A stretch of 64,000 bases of DNA from Paracoccus ravus (GCF_004522175.1 NZ_SDEB01000002.1:1-64000); one strand, 5' to 3'. Shown: positions 48,730 through 58,818, counted from the stretch's first letter. Program-made: numbers and translations. Notes: generated by a model not told the origin, from the sequence alone.

Positions 48730-51546
48730 TCAGGTCTGGGCCGGTTCGGTCTGGGATAATGTCCTGTCGATGATCCCCCCGGCGCTGTCCACAACCTCGG
48801 CCAGCCTCGCCGACAGCCCGGCCAGATCGGCCATCCCGGTTTCACGCAGCAGGAAGGCCTGACCGCCCGCCCCCAGATTTTCCATGTTCAGGGGGCGCTC
48901 GGTCAGAAGCCGGCCCGAGCATTGCAGGTTCCACAGAAACCGCCGGGCCGAGGCCAGGGTTTCCGCCGCATGGCGGTCGATCAGCCCGCTGCGGGACCCG
49001 GCCCGCAACTGGGCGGCGACCGCCCGGGGCGACGCGCCGGATCGCAGCGCTAAGGATTGCGCCAGTAATTCGATGTCCTGCAGACGGCCGCGACCGATCT
49101 TGGCTTCCCATTCCCCATCCGGGGCCTTGGCGGCAAAGATGCGTCTGCGCATTTCCGCCAGATCCGAAAGGACCCGCGAATCGCCGCCCCTTGCGGACAG
49201 GACCTCGACGCGCAGTTCCTCGACCTGCCGGGCCAGCCCCGCGCCATCCGCACCACATGAGGCGATAGCGCGCGCGCGCGTCAGGGCAAGATGCTCCCAG
49301 GTCCAGGCCTCGTCCATCTGATAGGTGCGGAAGGACTGGATCGAGGTCGCGACCGGCCCCTGCCGCCCCGAGGGACGCAGCCGCATATCGACCTCATAAA
49401 GCCGTCCGGCCGAGCTTGGCGCCGACAGCGCCGTGATCATCGCCTGGGTCAGCCGGGCATAATAGGCGCGCGGCGCGAGGGGCTTTGCCCCTTCGGATGT
49501 GTCCTGCCCATCCGCATCATAGATCACGATCAGGTCCAGATCAGAACCCGCATTGAGTTGGCGCGCCCCCAAGGAACCCATGCCGAGCAGAACTGCCCCG
49601 CGCCCCGGCGGGGGACCGTGCCGGCGCGCGAATTCCGCGCTGACGATCGGAAACAGGGTGACCAGAACCGCATCCGCGATATCGGCATATTGCGCGCCGG
49701 CCTCTTCTGCGTCGATCAGGGCACGAAGGTGATGCACCCCGGTGCGGAACTGCCATTCATGGGCCCATCGGCGGGCCTCGTCCAACGCGCGCTCGTAGCT
49801 GCCGCCCGAGGCCTGGGCCGCCTGGTTCAGATGAAACTGCAACTGGTGCTGCAGGCCCTCTGCCCCCGGCCAGGGCGAAAAGAAGCTGCCCCCCAGCACC
49901 GCGTCGAGAACACCCGGATGCCGCGCCAGATAGGCGGCGAGTCCGGGGGCGACACCGCAGATGTCGGCGATCAGGTCGATCAGTTGCGGATTGGCCTCGA
50001 AGAGCGAGAAAAGCTGGACGCCGGCCGGCAGGCCCGAAAGGAACGCATCAAAGCGCAAAAGCGCATCCGGGCCATGATCGCTGCCGATCAGCCGGGTCAG
50101 AAGATCAGATTCGATCCGGGCAAAGACCTGGCGTGCCCGCTGCGAGCGCAGGGCGGGATAGGAACGCCAGCGCTCGACCATCGCCTGCGCCTCTGGCGCA
50201 AGCTTCGGCAATTCCCTCTGCTTCTCATTTGCAAAGAAACTCGCGGTCAGGGTCTCGACGCGTTCGAGCCGCGCAACGATCCCGTCCGACCATGCCGCGA
50301 CATCGCCCGCGCCCATCATATGCGCGATATTGGCCAGACCCTCGGCGCTCTGCGGCAAGAGATGGGTCTGCGCATCATTCACCATCTGGATACGATGCTC
50401 GACTTCGCGATGCGCGCGGTAATGCGCGGTCAGTTCCTCGGCGACATCCTGCGGGATCCAGCCCTTTGCGGCAAGTCGCGCCAGCCCCTCGACCGTGCCC
50501 CGCACGCGCAGATCCGGATCGCGGCCACCGGCGATCAGTTGGCGGGTCTGGGTAAAAAACTCGATCTCGCGGATCCCGCCCCGACCGAGTTTCATGTTAT
50601 GGCCCAAAGCCTCGATCCGGCCATGCAGGCCCTTGTGATCGCGGATACGGCGGCGCATGTCCTCGGTGTCCTGGATGGTCGCGAAATCCAGATGCCTGCG
50701 CCAGACAAAGGGCGTCAATTCGTGCAGAAAACGCGCGCCTGCCGCGAGGTTTCCGCCGCAGGGCCGCGCCTTGATATAGGCGCTGCGCTCCCAGGTGCGA
50801 CCCTCGGCCTCGTAATAGGCCAGCGCCGCGGCAATGGACATGCAGACCGGGGTGACCGCCGCATCGGGGCGCAGCCGCAGGTCGGTCCGGAACACGTAAC
50901 CCTGATCGGTATTGTCCGAGAGCGTCGCCGCCGCGCGGCGGGTGGCGCGGATCAGGGCGGCCCGGGCATCGAATTGATCCTCTGGTGCATAGGCCGTCTC
51001 GTCATAGAGCACGATCAGGTCGATATCCGAGGAATAGTTCAACTCGCCCGCACCCATCTTGCCCATGGCGAGCGCGGTGATGCCGCCGGCCTCGCTTTGG
51101 GTCCGGGGCAGCTTGCCGCGGGCGCGCTCTTGCTCGACATGGACGCGCAATGCGAGGTCTGTGGCCCGATCGGCCAGCGCCGTCAGCGCCCCCGTCACCG
51201 CTTCGAGCGACCAGATCCCGGCCAGATCCAGAAGCGCGGTCCAAAGCGCCACGCGCCGCTTGGCACGCCGCAGCGCCGGGCCGAGATCCTCGGCCGAAAG
51301 CGCCTCGAAGCCCGCGGTTTCGCGATGCGCAATGTCATGCTGCCCCACCCCCTCTTGGGCCAGAGCGGCGGTCAACCACCCGCTTTCATGCGCGATCAGG
51401 CCCGCCAGATAGGGGCTGCATCCTGCCGCACCGCGAACCAGCGCCGCCATTTCGGGTGCAAGTGGTCCTAGCAGGTCCAGGGCCGACTGACCGCGGGCCG
51501 GATCGAAGGGAATCGGAAATCGGGTGATCTTCTGCGCAAGTGTCAT
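48730..51546 (-). CDS. glnE: Glutamine synthetase adenylyltransferase/adenylyl-removing enzyme
   Basis: Encodes 938 residues, close to the E. coli length. Two nucleotidyltransferase domains are visible: [20 protein letters not shown] (deadenylylase, N-terminal half) and [20 protein letters not shown] (adenylylase, C-terminal half). The enzyme tunes glutamine synthetase to nitrogen supply under PII control. The protein ends 16 bases from the convergent glycosyltransferase stop. Its start lies in a 269-base divergent gap shared with bpt, where no strong promoter was identified. Confidence 0.96.
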   Translation of the reverse strand: MTLAQKITRFPIPFDPARGQSALDLLGPLAPEMAALVRGAAGCSPYLAGLIAHESGWLTAALAQEGVGQHDIAHRETAGFEALSAEDLGPALRRAKRRVALWTALLDLAGIWSLEAVTGALTALADRATDLALRVHVEQERARGKLPRTQSEAGGITALAMGKMGAGELNYSSDIDLIVLYDETAYAPEDQFDARAALIRATRRAAATLSDNTDQGYVFRTDLRLRPDAAVTPVCMSIAAALAYYEAEGRTWERSAYIKARPCGGNLAAGARFLHELTPFVWRRHLDFATIQDTEDMRRRIRDHKGLHGRIEALGHNMKLGRGGIREIEFFTQTRQLIAGGRDPDLRVRGTVEGLARLAAKGWIPQDVAEELTAHYRAHREVEHRIQMVNDAQTHLLPQSAEGLANIAHMMGAGDVAAWSDGIVARLERVETLTASFFANEKQRELPKLAPEAQAMVERWRSYPALRSQRARQVFARIESDLLTRLIGSDHGPDALLRFDAFLSGLPAGVQLFSLFEANPQLIDLIADICGVAPGLAAYLARHPGVLDAVLGGSFFSPWPGAEGLQHQLQFHLNQAAQASGGSYERALDEARRWAHEWQFRTGVHHLRALIDAEEAGAQYADIADAVLVTLFPIVSAEFARRHGPPPGRGAVLLGMGSLGARQLNAGSDLDLIVIYDADGQDTSEGAKPLAPRAYYARLTQAMITALSAPSSAGRLYEVDMRLRPSGRQGPVATSIQSFRTYQMDEAWTWEHLALTRARAIASCGADGAGLARQVEELRVEVLSARGGDSRVLSDLAEMRRRIFAAKAPDGEWEAKIGRGRLQDIELLAQSLALRSGASPRAVAAQLRAGSRSGLIDRHAAETLASARRFLWNLQCSGRLLTERPLNMENLGAGGQAFLLRETGMADLAGLSARLAEVVDSAGGIIDRTLSQTEPAQT

Positions 51547-51727
51547 ATCCGCAGCCTATCCGCCGCCCCGGCAAGGTCAATCGCAGCCCTGTTGCGAACC
51601 ACACCGACTGGCGGCATTCTTCGACGGGGCAGGATGCGACCCTTGCGCGCAGTTCGCCTTTTCCGTGCTTGGACTCGCCGAGATCTGTTGTTACGCTTTG
51701 CCGACTTCCACTCCGAGTAAACTGCTT

Positions 51728-51762
51728 GGGCATTTCCGCCGATGCGCGCAAGACTGGCCAGA
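51728..51762 (+). repeat. Short intergenic repeat motif, copy B
   Basis: GGGCATTTCCGCCGAT (51728-51743) is identical to 37316-37331, upstream of the lipoprotein at 37425. CAAGACTGGCCAGA (51749-51762) is identical to 41671-41684. This copy therefore links two other intergenic copies. It lies 54 bases upstream of the bpt start. Confidence 0.45.
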
Positions 51763-51815
51763 TACGTCACCTTTCGAAGCAAGGCCGCCGGCCGGGCACG
51801 GGTGGAGTCCACCTG

Positions 51816-52649
51816 ATGCGGCATACCCTGCCCCATGCCCCGCAATTCTATGTCACCGCCCCGCAACCCTGCCCCTATCTGCATGGCCGGGCCGAGCGGA
51901 AGCTGTTCACCGCCCTTGCAGGCGATTCAGCCAATGATCTGAACAATGCGCTTTCGCGTCAGGGCTTCCGCCGCTCGCAGAACGTGCTTTACCGGCCAAG
52001 CTGCGAAAGCTGCGTCGCCTGCATGTCGGCGCGGATCCGGGTAGCGGATTTCGCGCCCTCGCGCACGCAGCGCCGCGTGCTGCGGCGCAATGACAACCTG
52101 CGCCGGCAAGCGACCAGCGCCTGGGCAACCGAAGAGCAATACGAACTCTTTCGCCGCTATCTCGACGACCGCCATGCCGATGGCGGGATGGCGGATATGG
52201 ATATTTTCGAGTTCGCCGCGATGATCGAGGAAACTCCGGTCCGCACCCGGGTCATCGAATATCGGCTGGGCGAACCGGGGCGGCCGCCCTCGCAGGACGA
52301 TCAGTTGATCGCGGTCTGCCTCACGGATGTGCTGGATGACGGGCTGAGCCTCGTTTACAGCTTCTACGACCCCAGGCTGCGGGATTCGAGCCTGGGGACC
52401 TATGTCATCCTCGATCATGTCGCGCTGGCCCGTGCGGCCGATCTGCCCTTCATCTATCTGGGCTATTGGGTGCCGGGCAGCCGCAAGATGGATTACAAGG
52501 CCCGCTTTTCGTCGCTTGAGATCTACAAAGGCGGCGTCTGGCAGCCGATCGGCGAACCGGATCAGCACAATTCCGACATCCACCCGCTGTCGATCGATCC
52601 GATTGTCGAGCAGGTGGCGCGCATCAACCTGCCGATCAAGCAGCGTTAG
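51816..52649 (+). CDS. bpt: Aspartate/glutamate leucyltransferase (N-end rule)
   Basis: Encodes 277 residues of the Bpt/ATE family. The enzyme transfers leucine from tRNA to proteins starting with Asp or Glu, marking them for ClpAP. The N-terminal [33 protein letters not shown] and [20 protein letters not shown] are diagnostic. ATG 51816 follows GGTGGAG and gives the family N-terminus; the open frame upstream lacks it. Confidence 0.94.
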   Translation: MRHTLPHAPQFYVTAPQPCPYLHGRAERKLFTALAGDSANDLNNALSRQGFRRSQNVLYRPSCESCVACMSARIRVADFAPSRTQRRVLRRNDNLRRQATSAWATEEQYELFRRYLDDRHADGGMADMDIFEFAAMIEETPVRTRVIEYRLGEPGRPPSQDDQLIAVCLTDVLDDGLSLVYSFYDPRLRDSSLGTYVILDHVALARAADLPFIYLGYWVPGSRKMDYKARFSSLEIYKGGVWQPIGEPDQHNSDIHPLSIDPIVEQVARINLPIKQR

Positions 52650-52725
52650 TTTCAAGAATCCCCTACTCGCGGAAATTAAGTTTCAATTTTTTGCGCGATG
52701 CGGTCATTTTCTTGGCGAAACGGCA

Positions 52726-52754
52726 TTGACCCTCATGGGCGCTCCCCCTAGGTT
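52726..52754 (+). promoter_or_regulatory. Candidate sigma70-type promoter of ilvB-ilvN
   Basis: TTGACC (52726-52731) and TAGGTT (52749-52754) are separated by 17 bases, nearly identical to the carA promoter. The leader to ATG 52819 is about 58 bases. A 19-codon frame at 52775 lacks the runs of Leu, Ile or Val expected of an attenuator peptide. Confidence 0.6.
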
Positions 52755-52818
52755 CCGGCGGCGCGGCGGCAGGCATGGGCCTGCACGGAACGCATGGAAC
52801 AGCGAATGGAGGATGGGC

Positions 52819-54576
52819 ATGTCTCGTAGCATGACCGGTGCAAGAATGGTGATCGAAGCTCTGCGGGATCAGGGCGTCGACACTGTATTCGGCTATCCGG
52901 GTGGTGCGGTCCTACCCATCTATGACGAGATCTTCCAGCAAAACGACATCAAGCATATCCTGGTCCGCCACGAGCAGGGCGCGGTCCATATGGCCGAGGG
53001 CTATGCGCGGTCCACCGGCAAGCCGGGTGTCGTGCTGGTGACCTCGGGTCCGGGCGCGACCAATGCAGTGACCGGCCTGACCGATGCGCTGCTGGATTCG
53101 ATCCCGCTCGTGGTATTGTCGGGTCAGGTTCCGACCTTCCTGATCGGCACGGATGGGTTCCAAGAGGCCGATACCGTCGGCATCACCCGCCCCTGCACCA
53201 AGCATAATTGGCTGGTGAAGGAGACCGACGACCTGGCGGCGACGATCCACAAGGCCTTCCATGTCGCGACTTCGGGCCGTCCCGGCCCCGTGCTGGTCGA
53301 TATCCCGAAGGACGTGCAATTCGCCACCGGCGAATATGTCGGCCCGAAACAGATCGAGACGCCCAGCTATCAGCCCGCTAAAAAAGGCGATCTCGACGCG
53401 ATCACGCGCCTTGTCGAGCTGATGGAAAAAGCCGAGCGCCCGATCTTCTACACTGGCGGCGGCGTCATCAACTCCGGTACCGGCGCGAGCCAGCTTTTGC
53501 GCGAGATCGTCGAGGCCACCGGCTTCCCGATCACCTCGACGTTGATGGGCTTGGGCGCCTACCCGGCCTCGGGCGGCAAGTGGATCGGGATGCTCGGGAT
53601 GCACGGCCTTTATGAGGCCAATATGGCGATGCATGACTGCGACCTGATGATCGCCGTCGGCGCGCGTTTCGACGACCGCATCACCGGCCGCGTCAAGGAT
53701 TTCAGCCCTGACTCGATCAAGGCTCAGATCGATATCGATTCGAGCTCGATCAATAAGGTCATCCATGTCGACCTGCCGATCGTCGGCGATGTCGGCCATG
53801 TGCTCGAGGACATGCTGAAGGTCTGGAAGGCCCGCGGCCGCAAGACCAATGCCGAGGGGGTCCGGAAATGGTGGGCCCAGATCGAGCAATGGAAGGCTGT
53901 GAAATGCCTGACCTATCGCAATTCGGAAAAAACCATCAAACCGCAGCACGCGCTGGAACGCCTGCAGGCCCTGACCGCGCATCGCAAGGACCGCTACATC
54001 ACCACCGAGGTCGGCCAGCACCAGATGTGGGCCGCGCAATTCCTGCATTTCGAGGATCCGAACCGCTGGATGACAAGCGGAGGCTTGGGCACCATGGGCT
54101 ATGGCCTGCCGGCCTCGATCGGCGTGCAGGTCGCCCATCCCGAGGCGCTGGTCGTCAATGTCGCGGGCGAAGCCTCCTGGCTGATGAACATGCAGGAGAT
54201 GGGCACCGCCGTGCAGTTCCGCGCCCCGGTCAAGCAGTTCATCCTGAACAACGAGCGCCTGGGCATGGTGCGGCAATGGCAGCAGCTCCTGCATGGCGAG
54301 CGCTACAGCCAGAGCTGGTCCGAGAGCCTGCCCGATTTCGTGAAGCTGGCCGAGGCCTTCGGCTGCAAGGGCCGGCTGGTCAGCGACCCGGCGGACCTGG
54401 ACGACGCCATCCAGGAGATGTTGGAATATGACGGGCCCTTCATCCTCGACGTGATGGTTGAGAAGCACGAGAACTGCTTCCCGATGATCCCCTCGGGCAA
54501 GCCGCACAATGAGATGATTCTGGGCGAAGCCTCGACCGAGGACGCCATCGTGGGTGCCGGCGGCGCGCTGGTCTGA
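52819..54576 (+). CDS. ilvB: Acetolactate synthase, large (catalytic) subunit
   Basis: Encodes 585 residues. Thiamine-diphosphate enzyme making acetolactate and acetohydroxybutyrate for valine, leucine and isoleucine. RHEQGAVHMAEGYARSTG contains the catalytic Glu; GARFDDRITG and LNNERLGMVRQWQ are present. The usual GD-A/G-S cofactor motif reads GEAS here. ATG 52819 sits six bases after GGAGG; in-frame ATGs at 52813 and 52831 are less well placed. The small subunit follows after 25 bases. Confidence 0.95.
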   Translation: MSRSMTGARMVIEALRDQGVDTVFGYPGGAVLPIYDEIFQQNDIKHILVRHEQGAVHMAEGYARSTGKPGVVLVTSGPGATNAVTGLTDALLDSIPLVVLSGQVPTFLIGTDGFQEADTVGITRPCTKHNWLVKETDDLAATIHKAFHVATSGRPGPVLVDIPKDVQFATGEYVGPKQIETPSYQPAKKGDLDAITRLVELMEKAERPIFYTGGGVINSGTGASQLLREIVEATGFPITSTLMGLGAYPASGGKWIGMLGMHGLYEANMAMHDCDLMIAVGARFDDRITGRVKDFSPDSIKAQIDIDSSSINKVIHVDLPIVGDVGHVLEDMLKVWKARGRKTNAEGVRKWWAQIEQWKAVKCLTYRNSEKTIKPQHALERLQALTAHRKDRYITTEVGQHQMWAAQFLHFEDPNRWMTSGGLGTMGYGLPASIGVQVAHPEALVVNVAGEASWLMNMQEMGTAVQFRAPVKQFILNNERLGMVRQWQQLLHGERYSQSWSESLPDFVKLAEAFGCKGRLVSDPADLDDAIQEMLEYDGPFILDVMVEKHENCFPMIPSGKPHNEMILGEASTEDAIVGAGGALV

Positions 54577-54601
54577 GATTCAAGACAAGGAATTCAAGAA
54601 C

Positions 54602-55162
54602 ATGGCGGCATTGAAAATCGAACAGGGCGCGTCAAGCCATTCGGCCTATGACCTGCGCGACCCGAACGCCCAAGTGATCGAAAGCCATACCCTCGCGGTG
54701 CTGGTCGATAACGAGGCGGGCGTGCTCGCCCGCGTCATCGGTCTGTTCTCGGGGCGCGGCTTCAACATCGACAGCCTGACCGTGGCCGAGGTGGACCATC
54801 TGGGCCATCGCTCGCGCATCACCATCGTGACCCGCGGCACGCCCGCGGTGATCGAGCAGATCAAGGCGCAACTGGGCCGCATCATTCCGGTGCATGAGGT
54901 TCATGACCTGACTGTCGAGGGGCCGAGCGTCGAGCGCGAACTGGGTCTGTTCAAGGTTTCCGGAAAAGGGGACAAACGGGTTGAGGCCCTGCGCATCGCC
55001 GAGATTTTTCGCGCGAATGTCGTAGATTCGACGCTGGAAAGTTTTGTCTTCGAAATGACCGGCACACCCGAGAAACTGGACGCTTTCGCCGAACTGATGC
55101 GCCCCTTGGGCCTTTCGGACCTGGCCCGGACCGGGGTGGCCGCGCTGGCGCGCGGCATCTGA
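54602..55162 (+). CDS. ilvN: Acetolactate synthase, small (regulatory) subunit
   Basis: Encodes 186 residues. An ACT domain (HTLAVLVDNEAGVLARVIGL, then FSGRGFNIDSLTV) is followed by the second ACT-like region with RVEALRIAEIFRANVVDS. It confers valine feedback inhibition on the catalytic subunit. ATG 54602 lies about 10 bases after AAGGAA. It ends the operon, 4 bases from the stop of a convergent gene. Confidence 0.94.
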   Translation: MAALKIEQGASSHSAYDLRDPNAQVIESHTLAVLVDNEAGVLARVIGLFSGRGFNIDSLTVAEVDHLGHRSRITIVTRGTPAVIEQIKAQLGRIIPVHEVHDLTVEGPSVERELGLFKVSGKGDKRVEALRIAEIFRANVVDSTLESFVFEMTGTPEKLDAFAELMRPLGLSDLARTGVAALARGI

Positions 55163-55166
55163 CGGA

Positions 55167-55595
55167 TTATCCCGCGGCCGCCACTTTCAGCGGCAGCGGG
55201 AGCGGCTTCTTCCGCCCTTCGCCACCTGAGACCACACGCAAGGCAGGCTTGCCGGGTGGCGACGTCTCCATTTCACGCAAGAGCCCCGGCAAGTCGGGAC
55301 GCTGTCTGGGCGACATCAGCGAGACACGTCGTGCCAGACGATGTTCCGCGACATACTCGCTTTCAAGCTCGACCAGATCTCCCACTTCCGGCCATTGATC
55401 TTCGATGATCAGATTTTCCCGGCCGCGCAGATAGGCCAGCGCCGCATGGTCCTCGCACCAGATGATCGCGCTTTCTCTCGCGCGATCACTCCATAAAATC
55501 ACTCCGATCACAATATTCCCCCGGTAATCGCGCCCCATTTTCGGCGGGCCACCGCTACAATCTGAAGGGGAGGGTATTGGCAAATCTTCGCTCAA
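55167..55595 (-). CDS. Conserved hypothetical protein
   Basis: Encodes up to 142 residues from a TTG at 55595, or 123 from an ATG at 55538, which begins MGRDYRGNIVIGVILWSDRA. Neither start has a clear ribosome site; the ATG form may be the true one. The fold looks like a small beta-rich domain (IVIGVILWSD, IIWCEDHAALAYLRG) with a basic tail. No family or membrane segment is recognised. The coding sequence is less GC3-rich than neighbours. An AT-rich stretch lies upstream (55631-55650). Confidence 0.55.
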   Translation of the reverse strand: MSEDLPIPSPSDCSGGPPKMGRDYRGNIVIGVILWSDRARESAIIWCEDHAALAYLRGRENLIIEDQWPEVGDLVELESEYVAEHRLARRVSLMSPRQRPDLPGLLREMETSPPGKPALRVVSGGEGRKKPLPLPLKVAAAG

Positions 55596-55772
55596 GGAAG
55601 GAATATTTCGAGCAACTCCTCGCCGATGCGTTAACCTAAATTAATTTTCTTGGGAACCAAATCGTTCGATCTGCGTTTAAGCGTCCCGGTGTGGAATATT
55701 CTCCTTGTATAACAAAATCTTGCGCATCAGCCAAGAGGGCTGCTGCATCCTTGCCACAGTCTTTGGCTATTT

Positions 55773-56522
55773 TTACCGCACCCGACCCGAGCGGTAATCT
55801 GCCACGGCCCGGCTGACCTGCTGCATGCGCGCGTCCCGCGACGGATGCGTGCCCAGAATTCGGTCGCCGGGATCGGGGATACGCGCGAAAAACTGCGCGC
55901 CATGTTCCGGATCATAGCCCGCGTTCTGCGTGATGATCGCGCCCAGATAATCGGCCTCGAGTTCCCAATCCTTCGAATAGTAGCGCGCGCCGAATTGCGC
56001 ACCCATCTTCTGCGCGCTGGCGATGGCGTCGGGATTGCCGCCATAGGCGCTGGCCAGCCCTCCAAGGATCACCGCCCCCATCGCGGCTGCGCTGCTCTTG
56101 CGGTCGATATGGCCCAAGATGTGGTGGCTGGCCTCATGCCCGACGACAAAGGCCAACTCGTCCCCGTTGCGGGCCTCACCAATCAGGGACAGAGTAAAGC
56201 CGATGATCGGCCGTCCCTGCTCGTCCACCGTCTGAAAGGCATTGGGCTCGAGGCCAGAGCGATCATCGACAATGAACTGAAAGTCGCAATTGATGGGCTG
56301 CGTGCGCCGTTGCAGGCATTCACGCTCGACGGCGGGCTCCATCCGGTTGATCACCTCGATGAAGGACCGTGCAGAGCTGCGCGCGTCACTGCCGTAAGAG
56401 GGCGTGGCAACCGGCGTGGCGGGCATGGGGCGCGCGGGCACCTGAGGCGGCAAGCCGGGCTGAACCGCGCATCCTGCCAGCGTCAGGGTCGCGAAAGCCA
56501 TCGCCTTGCAAATTTTCGACAT
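55773..56522 (-). CDS. M48-family lipoprotein metalloprotease
   Basis: Encodes 249 residues. The signal peptide ends in lipobox LAGC with lipidated Cys18, so the protein is anchored to the membrane on the periplasmic side. His129-Glu130-x-x-His133 (HEASH) and the third ligand in ELEAD (about 187-191) form the zinc site. Relatives of BepA/LoiP act in outer-membrane protein quality control. GGGAG precedes ATG 56522. The 177-base gap between this gene and the next holds no gene. Confidence 0.88.
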   Translation of the reverse strand: MSKICKAMAFATLTLAGCAVQPGLPPQVPARPMPATPVATPSYGSDARSSARSFIEVINRMEPAVERECLQRRTQPINCDFQFIVDDRSGLEPNAFQTVDEQGRPIIGFTLSLIGEARNGDELAFVVGHEASHHILGHIDRKSSAAAMGAVILGGLASAYGGNPDAIASAQKMGAQFGARYYSKDWELEADYLGAIITQNAGYDPEHGAQFFARIPDPGDRILGTHPSRDARMQQVSRAVADYRSGRVR

Positions 56523-56668
56523 GCCAGATCTCCCGCCTGCTATTCCGGCGGAGCCTTCCGCGCGTCGCGCCACTTTACCCGCAGCCGATATGCCGCGCCA
56601 AGGCCCGGACTTGCCCCGCCGTGCGGTTCACGCGAAAGTTGAGGTGCAACTGCCTAGAAAGGCCCGAT

Positions 56669-56923
56669 ATGTTCACCATCGAGCATGAATTCGACGCGAC
56701 CGTCATCACTCTGGTCGACGAGCTGCCCCGGGGCAGCGGGGCGGCGACCCGTCCCCTGAACGAGGATGTCGTCATCCAGAGTTTCGACGATCGGGTCATC
56801 ATCGAGCAATATGACCCCGACACCGGCGAACTGGCGCAGATCGTCTTGACCATCGAGCAGCTCGACGAATTGCGGGCGGCGCTGAATCTGCCAGAGGGCA
56901 ACTATCGCCTCGAGCGGCGCTAG
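56669..56923 (+). CDS. Small acidic conserved hypothetical protein
   Basis: Encodes 84 residues rich in Asp and Glu, with alternating hydrophobic stretches (ATVITLVDE, DVVIQSFDDRVIIEQYD, AQIVLTIEQLDELRAAL) suggesting a small beta-alpha domain. No family or export signal is recognised. GAAAGG precedes ATG 56669. It is divergent from the M48 protease and overlaps the stop of the convergent DUF167 gene by 4 bases. Confidence 0.6.
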   Translation: MFTIEHEFDATVITLVDELPRGSGAATRPLNEDVVIQSFDDRVIIEQYDPDTGELAQIVLTIEQLDELRAALNLPEGNYRLERR

Positions 56924-57168
56924 TCGATCCGGAACACCTTGTCGCGCGCGCTGGCGCCCCGGATCAGGACCAGTCGCGACTTTGCCACGCCCAGGCTTTT
57001 CGCCAAGAGCTTGATCACCGCCGCATTGGCCTTGCCATCTTCGGGGACGGCGGTGACATGGATGCGGATCACGTCGCCGTCCAGCGTCAGGGCATTGCGG
57101 GAAGCGCGGGGCGTGACGCGCACGGCGATCTCGGCACCGCTGCGGGCATATTCAGTCAGATCGGTCAT
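56920..57168 (-). CDS. DUF167/YggU-family protein
   Basis: Encodes 82 residues, the full DUF167 domain. VRVTPRASRNAL and VPEDGKANAAVIKLLAKSLGV are the family signatures, and the fold is a small alpha/beta domain of unknown function. ATG 57168 is preferred; an open frame continues upstream without family sequence. The nitroreductase gene diverges 116 bases away. Confidence 0.85.
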   Translation of the reverse strand: MTDLTEYARSGAEIAVRVTPRASRNALTLDGDVIRIHVTAVPEDGKANAAVIKLLAKSLGVAKSRLVLIRGASARDKVFRID

Positions 57169-57284
57169 GACTTTCACAAACCCATTTTGGCCGGGCGGAT
57201 CAAGTGAAACGCGATGCCGCCCGTCCTGGATCGGCGACGGGGCTTGACCCCCGCAGCCCAGATGCGCATCTCGGATGCCAAACA

Positions 57285-57878
57285 ATGCCCATTCAGATTT
57301 CGAGGTCCTTCGTGCAATATAGCGATCCCGCAACTCTTTCCTTCCTGCGTAGCCGCCGCTCCCATCCGCCCAAACTGCTTTCCGGCCCGCCCCCTACGCG
57401 CGAGGAGATCCTCGACCTGCTTTCGATTGCCGGTCGCGTGCCCGATCACGGCAAGCTCGAACCCTGGCGCTTCGTCGTGCTGGAGCGCGCGACGCTCGAC
57501 CGTCTCGCGCCGCTGCTGGCGGAATATGTCGCCGCCTCTGGCGCGGATGAGGCGGCTGTCGAAAAGGCCCGCTCGGCATTCGATTCCCCGGTCATCGTGG
57601 CCGTCGTCTCGACCCCGGTCGCTAGCCCCAAAATCCCCCAATGGGAACAGGTCATGTCCTCGGGCGCGGTCTGCCTGCAATTGCTGAATGCGGCGCTGGC
57701 CGCGGGCTATGGTGCGGCATGGCTTTCCGGCACGGCCACCCAGTCCGAATTTGCCGAAGCCCATCTGGGCGTGGAACCCGGCGAGCAAGTCGTCGGACTT
57801 GTGCATATCGGTCAGCGCGGCGCGACCCCGCCCGAGCGACCGCGCCCCGATATCGCGGCAAAGACGGTGTTTCTGTAA
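57285..57878 (+). CDS. Nitroreductase-family protein (YdjA-like)
   Basis: Encodes 197 residues. RSRRSHPPKLLSGPPPTREE binds FMN phosphate through its arginines, RVPDHGKLEPWRFVVL is typical of the YdjA subgroup, and the C-terminal GLVHIG completes the flavin site. The physiological substrate is unknown. The start is taken at ATG 57285; an upstream ORF extension lacks family sequence. The stop overlaps the next start by one base (TAATG). Confidence 0.83.
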   Translation: MPIQISRSFVQYSDPATLSFLRSRRSHPPKLLSGPPPTREEILDLLSIAGRVPDHGKLEPWRFVVLERATLDRLAPLLAEYVAASGADEAAVEKARSAFDSPVIVAVVSTPVASPKIPQWEQVMSSGAVCLQLLNAALAAGYGAAWLSGTATQSEFAEAHLGVEPGEQVVGLVHIGQRGATPPERPRPDIAAKTVFL

Positions 57879-58561
57879 TGGTCCTGACCAGCCTGACCCG
57901 AGCCTGGGGCGATCTGTTCCGAACTCGGATCTTCGGCGTGCTGGTCCTGGGCGTGGCGCTGACACTTCTGCTGTTCGTGCTGCTTCAGGCCGGGGCCTTC
58001 TGGGCGATCCGCGCCTTTTCACCCGAGACATTGACCCTGCCCTGGATCGGCACCCTGCCCTTGGGCAATGCGCTGTCCTGGGGCTCGCTGCTGCTGTTTC
58101 CGCTGATGTCGATTTTCCTGATGGCACCGGTCACGGCCGGTTTCGCGGGGCTCTTTGCCGAGCGGGTCGCAGAGGTGGTCGAAGAGATCCATTATCCCGG
58201 CGCAAAGGGCCTGCCCGTGCCCTTCTGGGACGGGCTGAGGGAATCCGTGGCGATCATGGGCGCGGTTCTGCTGGTCAGCATTCTCAGCCTTGCCCTCACG
58301 CCATTTCTGGGGCCGCTCAGTCCGGTTCTGTTCTATCTTGGCAATGGCTGGCTGCTTGGCCGCGAATTCCTGCAGATGGCGGCGCAGCGTCACCTGCATC
58401 CGCAGCAGGCCAGCGCTGAACGCCGACGCATGGGGCGGCAGGCGACGATGCTTGGCGTTCTGATCGCTCTGCTTCTGAGCGTTCCGTTTCTGAACATCGT
58501 CGTCCCGGTGCTTGCCGCGGCGGGATTCACCCATCTGTTCCACCTGGGCCAGAGGCGTTAA
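57878..58561 (+). CDS. EI24-domain membrane protein (CysZ-like)
   Basis: Encodes 227 residues with about four to five hydrophobic spans, including VLVLGVALTLLLFVLLQAGA and GVLIALLLSVPFLNIVVPVL. YLGNGWLLGREFLQMAAQRH near residue 150 is typical of the EI24 fold. CysZ relatives carry sulfate, but no sulfur genes are nearby, so the substrate is open. The gene is coupled to the nitroreductase and its stop overlaps the convergent DUF1467 gene by 4 bases. Confidence 0.78.
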   Translation: MVLTSLTRAWGDLFRTRIFGVLVLGVALTLLLFVLLQAGAFWAIRAFSPETLTLPWIGTLPLGNALSWGSLLLFPLMSIFLMAPVTAGFAGLFAERVAEVVEEIHYPGAKGLPVPFWDGLRESVAIMGAVLLVSILSLALTPFLGPLSPVLFYLGNGWLLGREFLQMAAQRHLHPQQASAERRRMGRQATMLGVLIALLLSVPFLNIVVPVLAAAGFTHLFHLGQRR

Positions 58562-58818
58562 CCGGCCCAGTTCTCGATATCGGCGCGGGTGATGACCCCG
58601 CCAAGAATGACATAGGCGATCGCGGCCCAGATCAGGGCCGCGATCAGCGTCGCCCAGATCATCTTGCGCTTCAGCTTCGGCTCATGCGGTGCGCCCGCGG
58701 GCGTGCCGGGCGTCACCGCGCCGACATCGGCCTGGCTTTGCTGTCCGATCGGCAAAAGGACGAAGAGCACCAAAAACCACAATACGGCGTAAAGGACGAT
58801 GCCTCCGGTCAGATTCAT
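58558..58818 (-). CDS. DUF1467-family small membrane protein
   Basis: Encodes 86 residues with two membrane helices: LYAVLWFLVLFVLLPIG near the N-terminus and MIWATLIAALIWAAIAYVIL near the C-terminus. The intervening loop with PKLKRKM is typical of DUF1467. Function is unknown. Its start overlaps the mce stop (TGATG), a pairing common in Rhodobacterales and suggestive of cotranslation. Confidence 0.85.
   Translation of the reverse strand: MNLTGGIVLYAVLWFLVLFVLLPIGQQSQADVGAVTPGTPAGAPHEPKLKRKMIWATLIAALIWAAIAYVILGGVITRADIENWAG

Noticed and set aside
49291-51471. A 726-codon plus-strand frame opposite glnE
   Set aside because: GlnE motifs are complete on the minus strand; the plus frame is a composition shadow.
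52775-52834. A 19-codon leader peptide before ilvB as an attenuator
   Set aside because: It has only two Leu/Val residues and no alternative hairpins with a U-tract were seen.
55631-55644. TTAACCTAAATTAA as a CtrA box
   Set aside because: The half-sites are six, not seven, bases apart, and the stretch is generally AT-rich.
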